A stretch of 64,000 nucleotides of DNA. Origin: Streptomyces sp. NBC_00440. GTDB taxonomy: Bacteria; Actinomycetota; Actinomycetes; Streptomycetales; Streptomycetaceae. Position 1 is the first letter of the stretch, and each line of letters opens with the position of its first letter. Shown in pieces: positions 41,528-50,497 of the stretch. The position numbers and the translations under genes were made by a program. The notes below the pieces were generated by a model. It saw only the letters and a program-made list of their open reading frames with translations, did no database searches and was not told the origin of the DNA. The DNA is taken from contig NZ_CP107921.1 of the NCBI RefSeq assembly GCF_036014215.1, forward strand, positions 5,463,501-5,527,500. The letters are read 5' to 3'.

Positions 41528-42475
41528 CTATTTCGTGAGGGCGATACGGACTTCGGTGGCGCCCTGGCCCGCACTCCGCCCCGTCGAAACGGTCTGCGTG
41601 GTGTCCGTTCTGCGCCATGGTGCGTGGTTTGTCGCCGCGGTCCACTCCTGGCCCGCGTAGGAGACCTGCTGGATGTGGAGGGCGGCCGAGTTGGCCACCG
41701 CCCAGTACGCGAGCTCCCAGCCGCGCTGCTGGACGGACCCGGTGCCTGGCGCCCCGACGGCCCGCGCCGTGGTCGTACGGACCGGCAGCCGGACCTCCGA
41801 CGGCTGCGCCGACTTCCCGGAGGGCAGCACCCCGGACCCGAAGTCCCGCTTCAGCGCGGCGCGCACCGCGGCCGGATCGCCCGCCAGGCTGCTCTTCGTC
41901 GCCGCGCAGGAGAACGAGGCGGGCGACCGGCCGGTCAGTGCGGCCGCGAGCAGCTGGGCGTCCGGCTCCTGCTTCGCGTACGCCTGCGGGAAGCCGCTGC
42001 GCTGCACCTCCTGCGCGGCGACCGTCAGCGGCAGCCGTGAGTAGTCGTGGATCTTCCCGAGGTGCTCGTAGAACTTCCCCGACGCGTAGACCGGATCCAT
42101 GACCTGCTTGGCCGTGCCCCAGCCCTGCGACGGCCGCTGCTGGAAGAGGCCGAGCGAGTCGCGGTCGCCGTGGTCGAGATTGTGCAGCTCCGACTCCTGG
42201 AGCGCGGTCGCCAGCGCGATGGTCACCGCGCGCTCCGGCATTCCGCGCGAGGTTCCCACTGCGGAGATCGTCGCCGCGTTGACGGCCTGCTCCGGGCTCA
42301 GCCGGTAGCTGGTCCCGTCGCCGCCCTGAGCCGTGCAGCGCGGACCACTGCCGCCACCGCTGATGTACTGCACCAGGACATAGCCCGCCAGCGCCAGCAG
42401 CACGGCGACGGCGGCCACGATCCGGAAGAAGCGGCCGCGGCGTGGCGCGGCAGTGGGCTGGGACACGAGGCCCAC
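41528..42475 (-). CDS. Membrane-anchored lytic-transglycosylase-like protein
   Basis: The 315-residue protein has a single N-terminal transmembrane helix (IVAAVAVLLALAGYVLVQYI, 19-38) and an extracytoplasmic domain with IALATALQESELHNLDHGDR and SLGLFQQRPSQGWG. The Glu94 in QES followed by a GLFQQRPS loop resembles the catalytic Glu and following motif of soluble lytic transglycosylases, so a peptidoglycan-cleaving role is possible. Homologues are sometimes labelled heavy-metal transporters, which nothing here supports. GTG 42475 is used; a GTG at 42466 is equally possible. It is divergent from dapE with 29 bp between the two starts. Confidence 0.72.
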   Translation of the reverse strand: MGLVSQPTAAPRRGRFFRIVAAVAVLLALAGYVLVQYISGGGSGPRCTAQGGDGTSYRLSPEQAVNAATISAVGTSRGMPERAVTIALATALQESELHNLDHGDRDSLGLFQQRPSQGWGTAKQVMDPVYASGKFYEHLGKIHDYSRLPLTVAAQEVQRSGFPQAYAKQEPDAQLLAAALTGRSPASFSCAATKSSLAGDPAAVRAALKRDFGSGVLPSGKSAQPSEVRLPVRTTTARAVGAPGTGSVQQRGWELAYWAVANSAALHIQQVSYAGQEWTAATNHAPWRRTDTTQTVSTGRSAGQGATEVRIALTK

Positions 42476-42504
42476 CGTACTGGAGCCGGGTTAGGGTCAG
42501 AACC

Positions 42505-43584
42505 ATGTCAGAGACCCCGCTTGACCTCGCACTCGATGCCCCGGCCCTGACCGCACAGCTGGTCGACTTCCCGTCCGTGAGCGGCACCGAGAAGCCCCTC
42601 GCCGACGCTGTGGAGGAGGCGCTGAGGGCGCTGCCGCACCTGACCGTCGACCGGTACGGCAACAACGTCGTCGCCCGGACACACCTCGGCCGCGCCGAGC
42701 GGGTCGTGCTGGCCGGACACCTCGACACCGTGCCGATCGCGGACAACGTCCCGTCGCGGCTCGACGAGAACGGCGTCCTGTGGGGCTGCGGCAGTTGTGA
42801 CATGAAGTCGGGCGTGGCGGTACAGCTGCGGATCGCGGCGACCGTGCCCGAGCCCAACCGGGACCTCACCTTCGTCTTCTACGACAACGAAGAGGTCGCG
42901 GCCGAACTCAACGGCCTCAAGCACGTGTCCGAGGCGCACCCCGACTGGCTCGCGGCGGACTTCGCCGTCCTGCTCGAATCCTCCGACGGCGAGGTCGAGG
43001 GCGGCTGCCAGGGCACGCTCCGGGTCATCCTGCGCACCAAGGGCGAGCGTTCCCACTCGGCGCGCGCCTGGATGGGGTCCAACGCGATCCACTCCGCCGC
43101 CCCGATCCTGGCGAAGCTGGCCGCGTACGAGCCGCGCAGGCCGGTGATCGACGGCCTGGAGTTCCACGAGGGCCTCAACGCCGTACGGATCGAGGGGGGC
43201 GTGGCCAACAACGTCATCCCGGACGCCTGCACGGTGGTGGTCAACTTCCGTTACGCGCCCGACCGCAGCGAGGAGCAGGCACTGGCGTACGTGAAGGAGT
43301 TCTTCGCCGACTGCGACATCGACGAGTTCATCGTCGACGACCACACCGGCGGCGCGCTCCCCGGCCTCTCGCACCCGGCGGCGGCGGCCTTCATGGCGGC
43401 GGTCGGTGGCGAGGCCCGCCCCAAGTTCGGCTGGACGGACGTGTCGCGCTTCAGCGCGCTCGGGGTCCCCGCGGTGAACTACGGCCCCGGCAACCCGCTG
43501 CTCGCGCACAAGCGCGACGAGCGGGTCGACATCACCAGGATCTCGCACACCGAGGAACGACTCCGCGCCTGGCTGACGGCCTGA
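42505..43584 (+). CDS. dapE: Succinyl-diaminopimelate desuccinylase
   Basis: The 359-residue M20-family metallo-hydrolase has the zinc ligands in LAGHLDTVP, SCDMKSGVA and YDNEEVAAE, plus the dimerisation domain (HSARAWMGSNAIHSAAPIL) and a late ligand in ALGVPAVNYGPG. It removes the succinyl group to give LL-diaminopimelate, the step after DapC in the lysine and peptidoglycan pathway. Its start at 42505 lies just upstream of the conserved region. The neighbouring LOG gene follows 65 nt later, the order seen in M. tuberculosis (dapE, then Rv1204/1205). Confidence 0.94.
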   Translation: MSETPLDLALDAPALTAQLVDFPSVSGTEKPLADAVEEALRALPHLTVDRYGNNVVARTHLGRAERVVLAGHLDTVPIADNVPSRLDENGVLWGCGSCDMKSGVAVQLRIAATVPEPNRDLTFVFYDNEEVAAELNGLKHVSEAHPDWLAADFAVLLESSDGEVEGGCQGTLRVILRTKGERSHSARAWMGSNAIHSAAPILAKLAAYEPRRPVIDGLEFHEGLNAVRIEGGVANNVIPDACTVVVNFRYAPDRSEEQALAYVKEFFADCDIDEFIVDDHTGGALPGLSHPAAAAFMAAVGGEARPKFGWTDVSRFSALGVPAVNYGPGNPLLAHKRDERVDITRISHTEERLRAWLTA

Positions 43585-43649
43585 ATTTCCTCATTCGTCA
43601 CACGTGCAGACCTAGGCTGTGTGAACACGTACAGCGGAGGGAGCACAAC

Positions 43650-44405
43650 ATGGGCAACCCTGAGGGAGCACCGGCGCCGGAGGAACAGCGGCTCGGCCCG
43701 GTGGTGCGCCGCCGGGACCAGGTCCAGCCCGGCACCACCGACCAGCGGCTGCTCGACACCACGGAGAAGGGCCCGGCCGACTGGCTGCACACCGACCCCT
43801 GGCGGGTCATGCGCATCCAGTCGGAGTTCGTGGAGGGCTTCGGCGCACTGGCCGAACTGCCCAGCGCGATCAGCGTCTTCGGGTCGGCCCGCACCGCGCC
43901 GGGTTCACCGGAGTACGAGGCGGGGGTACGGATCGGCCGCGCGCTGGTCGACGCGGGCTTCGCGGTCATCACCGGCGGCGGCCCCGGTGCGATGGAGGCG
44001 GCGAACAAGGGCGCCAGGGAGGCCAACGGCGTCTCGGTCGGGCTCGGGATCGAGCTGCCCTTCGAGCAGGGCCTCAACCAGCACGTCGACATCGGGGTGA
44101 ACTTCCGCTACTTCTTCGTCCGCAAGACGATGTTCGTGAAGTACGCGCAGGGCTTCGTGGTCCTGCCGGGCGGCCTCGGCACCCTGGACGAACTGTTCGA
44201 GGCACTGACCCTGGTCCAGACCCGGAAGGTCACCCGGTTCCCGATCGTGCTCTTCGGTACGGAGTACTGGGGCGGCCTGGTCGACTGGCTGCGCGGGACG
44301 GTGATCGCCCAGGGCAAGGCATCGGAACGCGATCTGATGCTGTTCCACGTCACGGACGACGTGGACGAGGCGGTGGCCCTGGTGACCAAGGAGACGGGGC
44401 TGTAG
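43650..44405 (+). CDS. LOG-family phosphoribohydrolase (TIGR00730)
   Basis: The 251-residue protein has the Rossmann-like lysine decarboxylase/LOG fold with IITGGGPGAMEAANKGA near the N-terminal half and the signature PGGLGTLDELFEALTL that carries the catalytic and phosphate-binding residues. LOG enzymes release adenine or cytokinin bases from nucleoside 5-monophosphates. GGAGGG stands before the ATG. It is between dapE and a convergent-looking terminator at 44420-44479. Its physiological role in Streptomyces is not known. Confidence 0.9.
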   Translation: MGNPEGAPAPEEQRLGPVVRRRDQVQPGTTDQRLLDTTEKGPADWLHTDPWRVMRIQSEFVEGFGALAELPSAISVFGSARTAPGSPEYEAGVRIGRALVDAGFAVITGGGPGAMEAANKGAREANGVSVGLGIELPFEQGLNQHVDIGVNFRYFFVRKTMFVKYAQGFVVLPGGLGTLDELFEALTLVQTRKVTRFPIVLFGTEYWGGLVDWLRGTVIAQGKASERDLMLFHVTDDVDEAVALVTKETGL

Positions 44406-44419
44406 CCCGCTCCTCCTCC

Positions 44420-44479
44420 CGGCAGGCCGGGTCCGCGAAAGTCGTGAGCCAGGAGCGACTTCGCGGACCCGGCCTGCCG
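44420..44479 (+). terminator. Very long hairpin terminator after the LOG gene
   Basis: 24-25 nt on each side (44420-44444 and 44456-44479) pair with a single bulged base around an 11-nt loop, beginning 15 nt after the LOG stop codon. Its length is unusual; it may also act as an mRNA-stabilising element. Confidence 0.85.
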
Positions 44480-44635
44480 GCCGCGGAGCGCCGAGGCAAC
44501 GGGGCGCCGGGACCGCGGTGCCGAAGGCCGGGTCGCGGCCCATGAGGACCGGCCGGACAGGACCTGAGCGGCGGGCAGGCGCAACAAACGCGGCCCGATG
44601 TTGCGAACGCCTTCCGGCGGGGCAGGAACCGCCCC

Positions 44636-45601
44636 ATGACACTGAGCCGTCGCTCCCTCATACGCTCCGCCGCCGCTGTCACCACCGCCGCCCTCGTGAC
44701 CGGCGGCGGCACCGCGCACGCCGCGACCGCCCGGCACGCGGCCGCCGCCACCGGCAGTGCGGTTCCCGCCGACTGGATGGGCGCGCTGCCCGACGCGCTG
44801 TCCCTGCTGCGGATGACGATCCCCGGTACTCACGACTCCTGCTGTACCGATCCCGCCAACGGCACCGAGTGGTCGCACACCCAGAACTGGGGGATCGCCG
44901 AGCAACTCCAGCGCGGCATACGGTTCCTGGACATCCGGGCCAACGGCCTCCAGGACCATATGGGCGACTCGTTCGGGATCTACCACGCCGGGTTCTACCA
45001 GGGCATCACCTTCGACGGGGTGCTCACCCAGTGCCGCGACTTCCTTCAGCAGCATCCCGGAGAGACGATCGTGATGCGGCTGAAGAAGGAGGACGGCACC
45101 AACAACGATGTCGGCGCGGGCTTCAAGGACGTCCTGAACGGCTACCTCGACACCAAGGGCTGGCGCCCCTGGTTCCTCCTCACCGACCGGGCGCCGACGC
45201 TCGGCGAGGCGCGCGGCCGCATCGTCCTGATCGCCCAGTTCGACAACGACCTGCCGATCCTGCAATGGCCGGGCGGCGACAACGACTTCCTGTCCAACCA
45301 GTGGTTCTCGCTCCAGGACATCTACCAGGGGCTGTCCCTGCCGTCCCGGAAGACCGCGAAGGTCACCCAGCAGTTCGACAACGCCACCGGCGACCAGAAT
45401 TCGGCGCTGATGTACATCAACTTCACCAGCTACGCGGGCGGCGGCTGGCCCAAGACCAACGCGGACGCGATCATGCCCGGAGTGCAGAGCTATCTGAACG
45501 GCCGGCTGTCGGACACCACGCACCTCGGCGTCGTCCCCATGGACTTCCCGGACTTCCACTCGGACACGCTGCGCACCCTCATCGACTGGAACTGGCACTG
45601 A
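44636..45601 (+). CDS. Secreted phosphatidylinositol-specific phospholipase C
   Basis: The 321-residue enzyme carries a Tat signal (MTLSRRSLIRSAAAVTTAAL, cleavage near AHAATA). The PI-PLC X domain is clear: MTIPGTHDSCCTD with the catalytic His, GIRFLDIRANG, DSFGIYHAGFYQ with the second His, and DFPDFHSDTLRTLI near the end. It cleaves phosphatidylinositol outside the cell to diacylglycerol and cyclic inositol phosphate. The upstream 230 bp have the LOG terminator and a promoter region; a weak GGAA ribosome site precedes the ATG. Confidence 0.92.
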   Translation: MTLSRRSLIRSAAAVTTAALVTGGGTAHAATARHAAAATGSAVPADWMGALPDALSLLRMTIPGTHDSCCTDPANGTEWSHTQNWGIAEQLQRGIRFLDIRANGLQDHMGDSFGIYHAGFYQGITFDGVLTQCRDFLQQHPGETIVMRLKKEDGTNNDVGAGFKDVLNGYLDTKGWRPWFLLTDRAPTLGEARGRIVLIAQFDNDLPILQWPGGDNDFLSNQWFSLQDIYQGLSLPSRKTAKVTQQFDNATGDQNSALMYINFTSYAGGGWPKTNADAIMPGVQSYLNGRLSDTTHLGVVPMDFPDFHSDTLRTLIDWNWH

Positions 45602-45684
45602 CAGCACGCTCCCGCACCGCGCGGTGGGGTACGCGGAACGCCGGCCAGGCCGACTGTCAGTGCCCGGTGGAAGCATTCACCGGC

Positions 45685-47601
45685 ATGGATGCGAAGACTT
45701 TCGACTGGCGGCAGTTCCTCACCCGGTGGAGCGAGGAGTGGGCCGACGCCCAGGGCAGCTCGGTGGACTTGAGCCCGGACGACCTGGAGGACCAACAGCG
45801 CAGATGGCTCGGGGCCGCGCCCGCCACCGATACGGACATCGCCCGCATGGAGGCGCGGCTCGGATGCGAAATACCGCCGTCCTACCGGGAGTTCTTACGG
45901 GTCAGTGACGGCTGGCGGCATGCGGGCGGCTTCGTCTGGATGCTGGCAGGCACCCGCGAGGCCCACTGGCACGAGGACGCGAGCGGTCTCGGTGAGGACC
46001 ACGACGAGTTCTGGGGCGACGAGGACAACCCGGAGGAGACGCGCGCGCAGGTCGGCCTGTGGTCCCGCGCGCTCCAGCTGGATGTCCAGTCGGACGCCAC
46101 CTATGTGCTGCTCGACCCGGAGGACGTCGGGCCGGACGGCGAGTGGGCGGTGCGGGTGTGGGCGTCCTGGCGGGCCTCGGACCCCGAGCGGTACCCGTCG
46201 TTCGCGGACTTCATGGTCGCCATGCACCAGGAGTTCCACCACCTGGAGGCAGGCCGGGACGGGGAGCGGGGCGCCGCCGCCTTCGTCAACGGGACGACGC
46301 GCGCCCAGGACGCCGCTGTGGACCGGGCCCGGATCGCGGCGCTGCGCGGCCGTTACGGAGAGGCGGCCGGACTGCTGAGAGAGGCCCAGCGGTACGGCCG
46401 GCCGCGCGCGACCGAGCTGCTGCACCAGATCGGACAGCTGGGCGGGCCGTACGGGGCGGGCCGGCGGCCACCGTACCCCAGCGACCCCCGCTTCCTCACC
46501 GAGTTGCTCCCCCTGCACGCCGCCGACCTGCTCGGCAGCCACCGCTCCGTGGACGGCCTGTCCTTCGCCGACGCCGACCGCTTCCCCGAGACCGCGCGGG
46601 CCGCGGCGGACATCCTGCGCGAGATGGCCGAGGGGACGTTCCGCTACCGGCCGGGCGGCGCGTTCGGCGAGGCGGTCGACGAGGCCCGCGAACTGGCCCG
46701 TTGGGGCGACACCGACGCCGCCTGGCGGATCCTGCGCACCGTGGTCCCGATGTGGGAGCCGCTCGGCCCCGACCACATCGCCCCGGTGGGTCTGCTCGCC
46801 GACCCCGTGCTCGCTCCCGTGCTCACCGCCGAGCGGCGACTGGAGCTGCTGGCAACCCCGCGCGGCGGCGAGCAGGGGCCGGCTCCGGTCCCCGCCCGCG
46901 ACCAGGACCCGGGCGGCCTGTCCTGGCTCGTACGCGGCGGAGGACTGCGACCGGGGCAGTCGTCGCCGTGCGACTACCGCATGGTCCTGGTCGAAGGGGC
47001 CGCCCCGGACGAGCTGCCCGGACTCCTCGGCTCGTCGCCCGGCACCGCGCTCTCCCCACCGCTGAGATGCTGGGACGTCAGCGGTCACCACCGGCCCGGT
47101 CAGCGGAGTTTCTCCAGTTACGACGACAAGGCGCTGCTCAGCGTCGGACGGGCGGGAGCGGGCTGGAGCTTCGGATTGGAGGAGTCCCCGGCCAGGTTCT
47201 CCAGCGACCGGTTCGTCTCTCCCGCGCAGGCAGCTTCCGCGGGCGGCGGCCGGGCGATCGTGGTGTGGAGCGAGTGGAACCGGCCCGCCCCGCTCTTCCA
47301 TGTCTCGGTCGCCCGGGGCGGGGCGCCGCTGTACGCGTTCACGGTGCGGGCCGGAGCTGTGGAGGACAGCTCCGGCGCCATCCCGGCCGAACTGGACCCG
47401 GCCGTCCTGGGTTTCGGCCCCCCGGACATGGCTGCCCATGCGGCCGCAGCGGTTCGTGCGCTGGACGCCATCGCGGATGGGTACGGCGTCACACTGCCAC
47501 GCCTCGCCTTGACCGAGGGCCGACTGCATTCCTTCGAGTCGGTGTCCTGGACACGCCCGCCCGGTTCCGGGGAGACGTACCTGACGGTGACGATGGGCTG
47601 A
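45685..47601 (+). CDS. SMI1/KNR4 (SUKH) domain protein, large
   Basis: The 638-residue protein has an N-terminal SUKH domain (about 55-180: IARMEARLGCEIPPSYREFLRVSDGWR, then YPSFADFMVAMHQEFHHLE) followed by a helical region of about 450 residues with TPR-like parts (ALRGRYGEAAGLLREAQRYG; ARWGDTDAAWRILRTVVP). SUKH proteins include immunity proteins against secreted nuclease toxins and structural scaffold proteins. No toxin gene is adjacent, so this may be a free-standing regulator. A TTA codon (Leu71, 45895-45897) indicates bldA dependence. ATG 45685 is used; an in-frame GTG at 45667 is possible. A terminator follows. Confidence 0.82.
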   Translation: MDAKTFDWRQFLTRWSEEWADAQGSSVDLSPDDLEDQQRRWLGAAPATDTDIARMEARLGCEIPPSYREFLRVSDGWRHAGGFVWMLAGTREAHWHEDASGLGEDHDEFWGDEDNPEETRAQVGLWSRALQLDVQSDATYVLLDPEDVGPDGEWAVRVWASWRASDPERYPSFADFMVAMHQEFHHLEAGRDGERGAAAFVNGTTRAQDAAVDRARIAALRGRYGEAAGLLREAQRYGRPRATELLHQIGQLGGPYGAGRRPPYPSDPRFLTELLPLHAADLLGSHRSVDGLSFADADRFPETARAAADILREMAEGTFRYRPGGAFGEAVDEARELARWGDTDAAWRILRTVVPMWEPLGPDHIAPVGLLADPVLAPVLTAERRLELLATPRGGEQGPAPVPARDQDPGGLSWLVRGGGLRPGQSSPCDYRMVLVEGAAPDELPGLLGSSPGTALSPPLRCWDVSGHHRPGQRSFSSYDDKALLSVGRAGAGWSFGLEESPARFSSDRFVSPAQAASAGGGRAIVVWSEWNRPAPLFHVSVARGGAPLYAFTVRAGAVEDSSGAIPAELDPAVLGFGPPDMAAHAAAAVRALDAIADGYGVTLPRLALTEGRLHSFESVSWTRPPGSGETYLTVTMG

Positions 47602-47631
47602 CGTCCGGCCCGCGCACATGACGAGTGGACC

Positions 47632-47670
47632 GAGCGCTCTGCACGGCCGGACAGGCCGGGCAGAGCGCTC
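47632..47670. terminator. Bidirectional terminator between SUKH and folP-like genes
   Basis: An 11-bp outer stem (47632-47642 with 47660-47670) and an inner 5-bp stem (CGGCC/GGCCG) form a hairpin between the convergent stops at 47601 and 47693. Confidence 0.8.
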
Positions 47671-47692
47671 AGTCGCAGAGGACGGACAGTCC

Positions 47693-48553
47693 CTAGGCCA
47701 GCCCCCGCCGGGCCACCGCCGGCGCCCGGTGGCCCGCGATCGTCGCCACCATGTCCAGCACCTGCCGGGTCTCGGCCACTTCGTGCACCCGGTACACCTG
47801 CGCCCCCAGCCACGCCGACACCGCCGTCGTGGCCAGCGTCCCGAGCAGCCGTTCCTTGACCGGCTTGTCGAGCGTCTCGCCCACGAAGTCCTTGTTGGAC
47901 AGGGAGACCAGCACCGGCCACCCCGTCGCGGTCATCTCGCCCAGCCTGCGGGTGGCCTCCAGCGAGTGCCGGGTGTTCTTCCCGAAGTCGTGGCCGGGGT
48001 CGATCATGATCCCGTCGGGCCTGACGCCCAGCGCGACCGCCCGCTCCGCGAGGCCGACCGTGACCCGCAGGATGTCGTCCATGACGTCGTCGTACGTGAC
48101 CCGGTGCGGCCGGGTACGCGGTTCGGCGCCGCCCGCGTGCGTACAGACCAGGCCCGCGCCGAACCGGGCGGCGACAGCGGCCAGTTCCGGATCGACCCCG
48201 CCCCACGCGTCGTTCAGCACATCCGCGCCCGCCTCGCACACCGCCGCACCGACATCGTGGCGCCAGGTGTCCACGCTGATCACCACATCGGGGTGGCGCC
48301 GCCGCACCTCGGCGACGAAACCGACCGTACGCCGCGCCTCCTCCTCGGCCGTCACCTCCTCGCCGGGGCCCGCCTTGACCCCGCCGATGTCGATGATGGC
48401 CGCCCCTTCGGACACCGCCTGCTCCACCCGGGAGAGCGCCGGCTCGTCGCGGAAGGTCGCCCCCTGGTCGTAGAACGAGTCCGGGGTCCGGTTGACGATC
48501 GCCATGATCACCGGTTCGTGCGCGTCGAACTCGCGCCGTCCCAACCGCAGCAT
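47693..48553 (-). CDS. folP2: Dihydropteroate synthase homologue, FolP2 type
   Basis: The 286-residue TIM-barrel protein shows the DHPS segments IMAIVNRTPDSFYDQGATF, AAIIDIGGVKAGPG, VISVDTWRHDVG, DVLNDAWGG and IDPGHDFGKNT. Its neighbours (a DivIVA-domain gene and tag downstream on the other strand) are those of M. tuberculosis folP2 (Rv1207), a paralogue reported not to have ordinary DHPS activity, rather than of folP1 in a folate operon. The role is therefore uncertain. ATG 48553 is chosen because GAGGAG lies 7 nt upstream. It is divergent from the DivIVA-domain gene. Confidence 0.85.
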   Translation of the reverse strand: MLRLGRREFDAHEPVIMAIVNRTPDSFYDQGATFRDEPALSRVEQAVSEGAAIIDIGGVKAGPGEEVTAEEEARRTVGFVAEVRRRHPDVVISVDTWRHDVGAAVCEAGADVLNDAWGGVDPELAAVAARFGAGLVCTHAGGAEPRTRPHRVTYDDVMDDILRVTVGLAERAVALGVRPDGIMIDPGHDFGKNTRHSLEATRRLGEMTATGWPVLVSLSNKDFVGETLDKPVKERLLGTLATTAVSAWLGAQVYRVHEVAETRQVLDMVATIAGHRAPAVARRGLA

Positions 48554-48668
48554 CCGCCTGCTCCTCACCCTCTGAATTCACCCGCTGAGTCGCCTGCGAC
48601 CCTAACGGCCAGGTACGCATGGCACGATCGGATCCGCACGGTTCCGCTATCCGGGGAGAGGCTCACTC

Positions 48669-48998
48669 GTGTTCTGGTTCTTGCTGATCGCGATGGTCGT
48701 GGTGGTCGCCGCGGTCACTCTCGCGGTGATCGGCGGCAGTGACGGCGCCGTACTGTCCGATGCTTCCCCCGAACTGCCCGTCGATCCGCTGCCCGCCGCC
48801 CGCCCGGTCGGCCGCGCGGACATCGAGGCGCTGCGGCTGCCCATGGTGGTGCGCGGCTACCGGATGTCCGACGTGGACGACGTGCTGGGCAGGCTGGGCG
48901 CCGAACTGGCCGAGCGCGACGCGCGGATCGCCGAGCTGGAAGCGGCGCTCGCCGGTGCGCGGGCAGCGGCCGTCAACGACGAGGACCCGGGGCGATGA
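48669..48998 (+). CDS. DivIVA-domain small membrane protein
   Basis: The 109-residue protein starts with GTG and has one N-terminal transmembrane helix (FWFLLIAMVVVVAAVTLAVIGG). Residues 50-98 read IEALRLPMVVRGYRMSDVDDVLGRLGAELAERDARIAELEAALA, the DivIVA-type repeat followed by a coiled coil. It corresponds in place to Rv1209. The tag gene overlaps its stop codon (ATGA). A role in polar growth or membrane organisation is possible but unproven. Confidence 0.85.
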   Translation: MFWFLLIAMVVVVAAVTLAVIGGSDGAVLSDASPELPVDPLPAARPVGRADIEALRLPMVVRGYRMSDVDDVLGRLGAELAERDARIAELEAALAGARAAAVNDEDPGR

Positions 48999-49588
48999 CC
49001 TCGGACGCCGTCCCGGGAGCCGACGGGAAGCTGCGCTGTCCGTGGGGGGTGTCCACCGTGGACTACGTCGAGTACCACGACAGCGAGTGGGGCCGTCCGC
49101 TCCACGGCGACGACGCGCTGTACGAGCGGCTCTGCCTGGAGGCGTTCCAGTCGGGGCTCTCGTGGATCACCATCCTGCGCCGCCGTGAGGGATTCCGTAA
49201 GGCCTTCTCCGGGTTCTCCATCGCCGCGGTGGCCGCGTTCACCGACGGAGACCGGGGCCGGCTGCTCGCCGACCCCGGGATCATCCGTAATCGGGCCAAG
49301 ATCGACGCGACCCTCGCCAACGCCCGGGAGCTCGCCGGCTGGGAGCCCGGCGTACTCGACGAGCTGATCTGGTCGTACGCCCCGGATCCGGCCACCCGCC
49401 GGGCGCCCCGCCGCATCGCCGACATCCCCGCGGTGACGCCGGAGTCCACGGCGCTGGCCGGGGCACTCAAAAAACGCGGCCTGCGCTTCGTCGGCCCGAC
49501 CACGGCCTATGCCCTGATGCAGGCGTGCGGCCTGGTCGACGACCACCTGGCGGACTGCTTCGCCGGGCGGACCTCCACGGGCGGCTGA
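48995..49588 (+). CDS. tag: DNA-3-methyladenine glycosylase I
   Basis: The 197-residue enzyme has the Tag features: LRCPWGVSTVDYVEYHDSEWGRPLH with the zinc-site Cys and the Trp/Glu, LCLEAFQSGLSWITILRRREGFRKAF, the helix-hairpin-helix-like IIRNRAKIDATLANA and the C-terminal GLRFVGPTTAYALMQACGLVDDHL. It excises N3-methyladenine from alkylated DNA in base excision repair. It overlaps the upstream gene by 4 nt and is likely translated with it, as in mycobacteria (Rv1209-tagA). Confidence 0.93.
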   Translation: MTSDAVPGADGKLRCPWGVSTVDYVEYHDSEWGRPLHGDDALYERLCLEAFQSGLSWITILRRREGFRKAFSGFSIAAVAAFTDGDRGRLLADPGIIRNRAKIDATLANARELAGWEPGVLDELIWSYAPDPATRRAPRRIADIPAVTPESTALAGALKKRGLRFVGPTTAYALMQACGLVDDHLADCFAGRTSTGG

Positions 49589-49696
49589 CACCGCCGGCGG
49601 GGGCGGGCTGATCCGGGGGTGCGGCCGGCGCGTACCGGCGGGCTGATCCGCGCGGCCGGCCGGCCCGTACCGAGGGCTGCCCCGCGGCGGCGGTGC

Positions 49697-50497
49697 TCAG
49701 CGCCCCAGATACCGCGGCTTCGTCTTGCCGACGAAGGCCTCGACCGCGATCAGGTGGTCCTCCGACGCCCCCGCACGCGTCTGGAGTTCGTCCTCCTTCT
49801 CCAGAGCCTCGCGGAGCGGGTGGCCGGCTCCGTAAGCGAGGGACTCCTTGATCGCCGCATACGCGACCGTCGGGCCGTCGGCGAGCGCGCGGGCCACGGT
49901 CAGCGCCTCCGACGCCAGATCGGCCTCCGGCACCAGCTTGTTGGCGATGCCCAGCTCGTACGCCTCCTGCGCGCCGAACGAGCGCGGGAACAGCAGCAGA
50001 TCGGCTGCGCGGCTCTGGCCGATCAGCCGGGGGAGCGTCCAGGAGACGCCCGAGTCCGCGGTGAGCGCGACACCCGCGAACGACGTGGTGAATTTCGCGG
50101 TGTCGGCCACGACCCGGTAATCGGCGGCGAGCGCGAAGCCGAGCCCTGCCCCCGCAGCGACGCCGTTGACCCCGGCGACGACCGGCTTCGGCATCTCCGT
50201 GAGGGCCCGCACGATCGGGTTGTAGTGCTCCTGCACGGTGGACATGGTGCGCCCGGTGCCCGCCTCGCGGTCGGCCGTCAGCGAGGAGATGTGCTCCTTG
50301 AGGTCCTGCCCGACGCAGAAGGCGCGCCCGGTGGCGGTGAGCAGTACGGCCCGTACGTCGGAGGCCGCAGCCGCGGTCCGTACCGCGTCGCGCAGGGCGA
50401 CCTTCGCCTCGGTGTTCATCGCGTTCATGGAGTCGGGACGGTTGATGGTGACCGTCGCGAGTCCGTCGGTCACCTCGTAGAGCACGGTGTCCGCCAT
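49697..50497 (-). CDS. Enoyl-CoA hydratase/isomerase
   Basis: The 266-residue crotonase-fold protein has the oxyanion-hole segments AFCVGQDLKEH and GVAAGAGLGFALAADYRVVA, and VALTADSGVSWTLPRLIG with an acid at the usual second Glu/Asp position (ADSG). It acts on acyl-CoA esters in fatty-acid or phenylacetate-type degradation. The start ATG 50497 follows directly before LYEVTDGLATVTINRP. It is divergent from the DUF3117 gene; the exact substrate cannot be told. Confidence 0.88.
   Translation of the reverse strand: MADTVLYEVTDGLATVTINRPDSMNAMNTEAKVALRDAVRTAAAASDVRAVLLTATGRAFCVGQDLKEHISSLTADREAGTGRTMSTVQEHYNPIVRALTEMPKPVVAGVNGVAAGAGLGFALAADYRVVADTAKFTTSFAGVALTADSGVSWTLPRLIGQSRAADLLLFPRSFGAQEAYELGIANKLVPEADLASEALTVARALADGPTVAYAAIKESLAYGAGHPLREALEKEDELQTRAGASEDHLIAVEAFVGKTKPRYLGR

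Noticed and set aside
44518..45684. In-frame extension upstream of the SUKH gene through the PI-PLC gene
   Set aside because: It is the third frame of the PI-PLC coding region; the conserved SUKH protein starts near 45685.
47693..48553. Assignment as the folate pathway dihydropteroate synthase folP1
   Set aside because: No other folate gene is adjacent and the neighbours are those of mycobacterial folP2; ordinary activity cannot be assumed.
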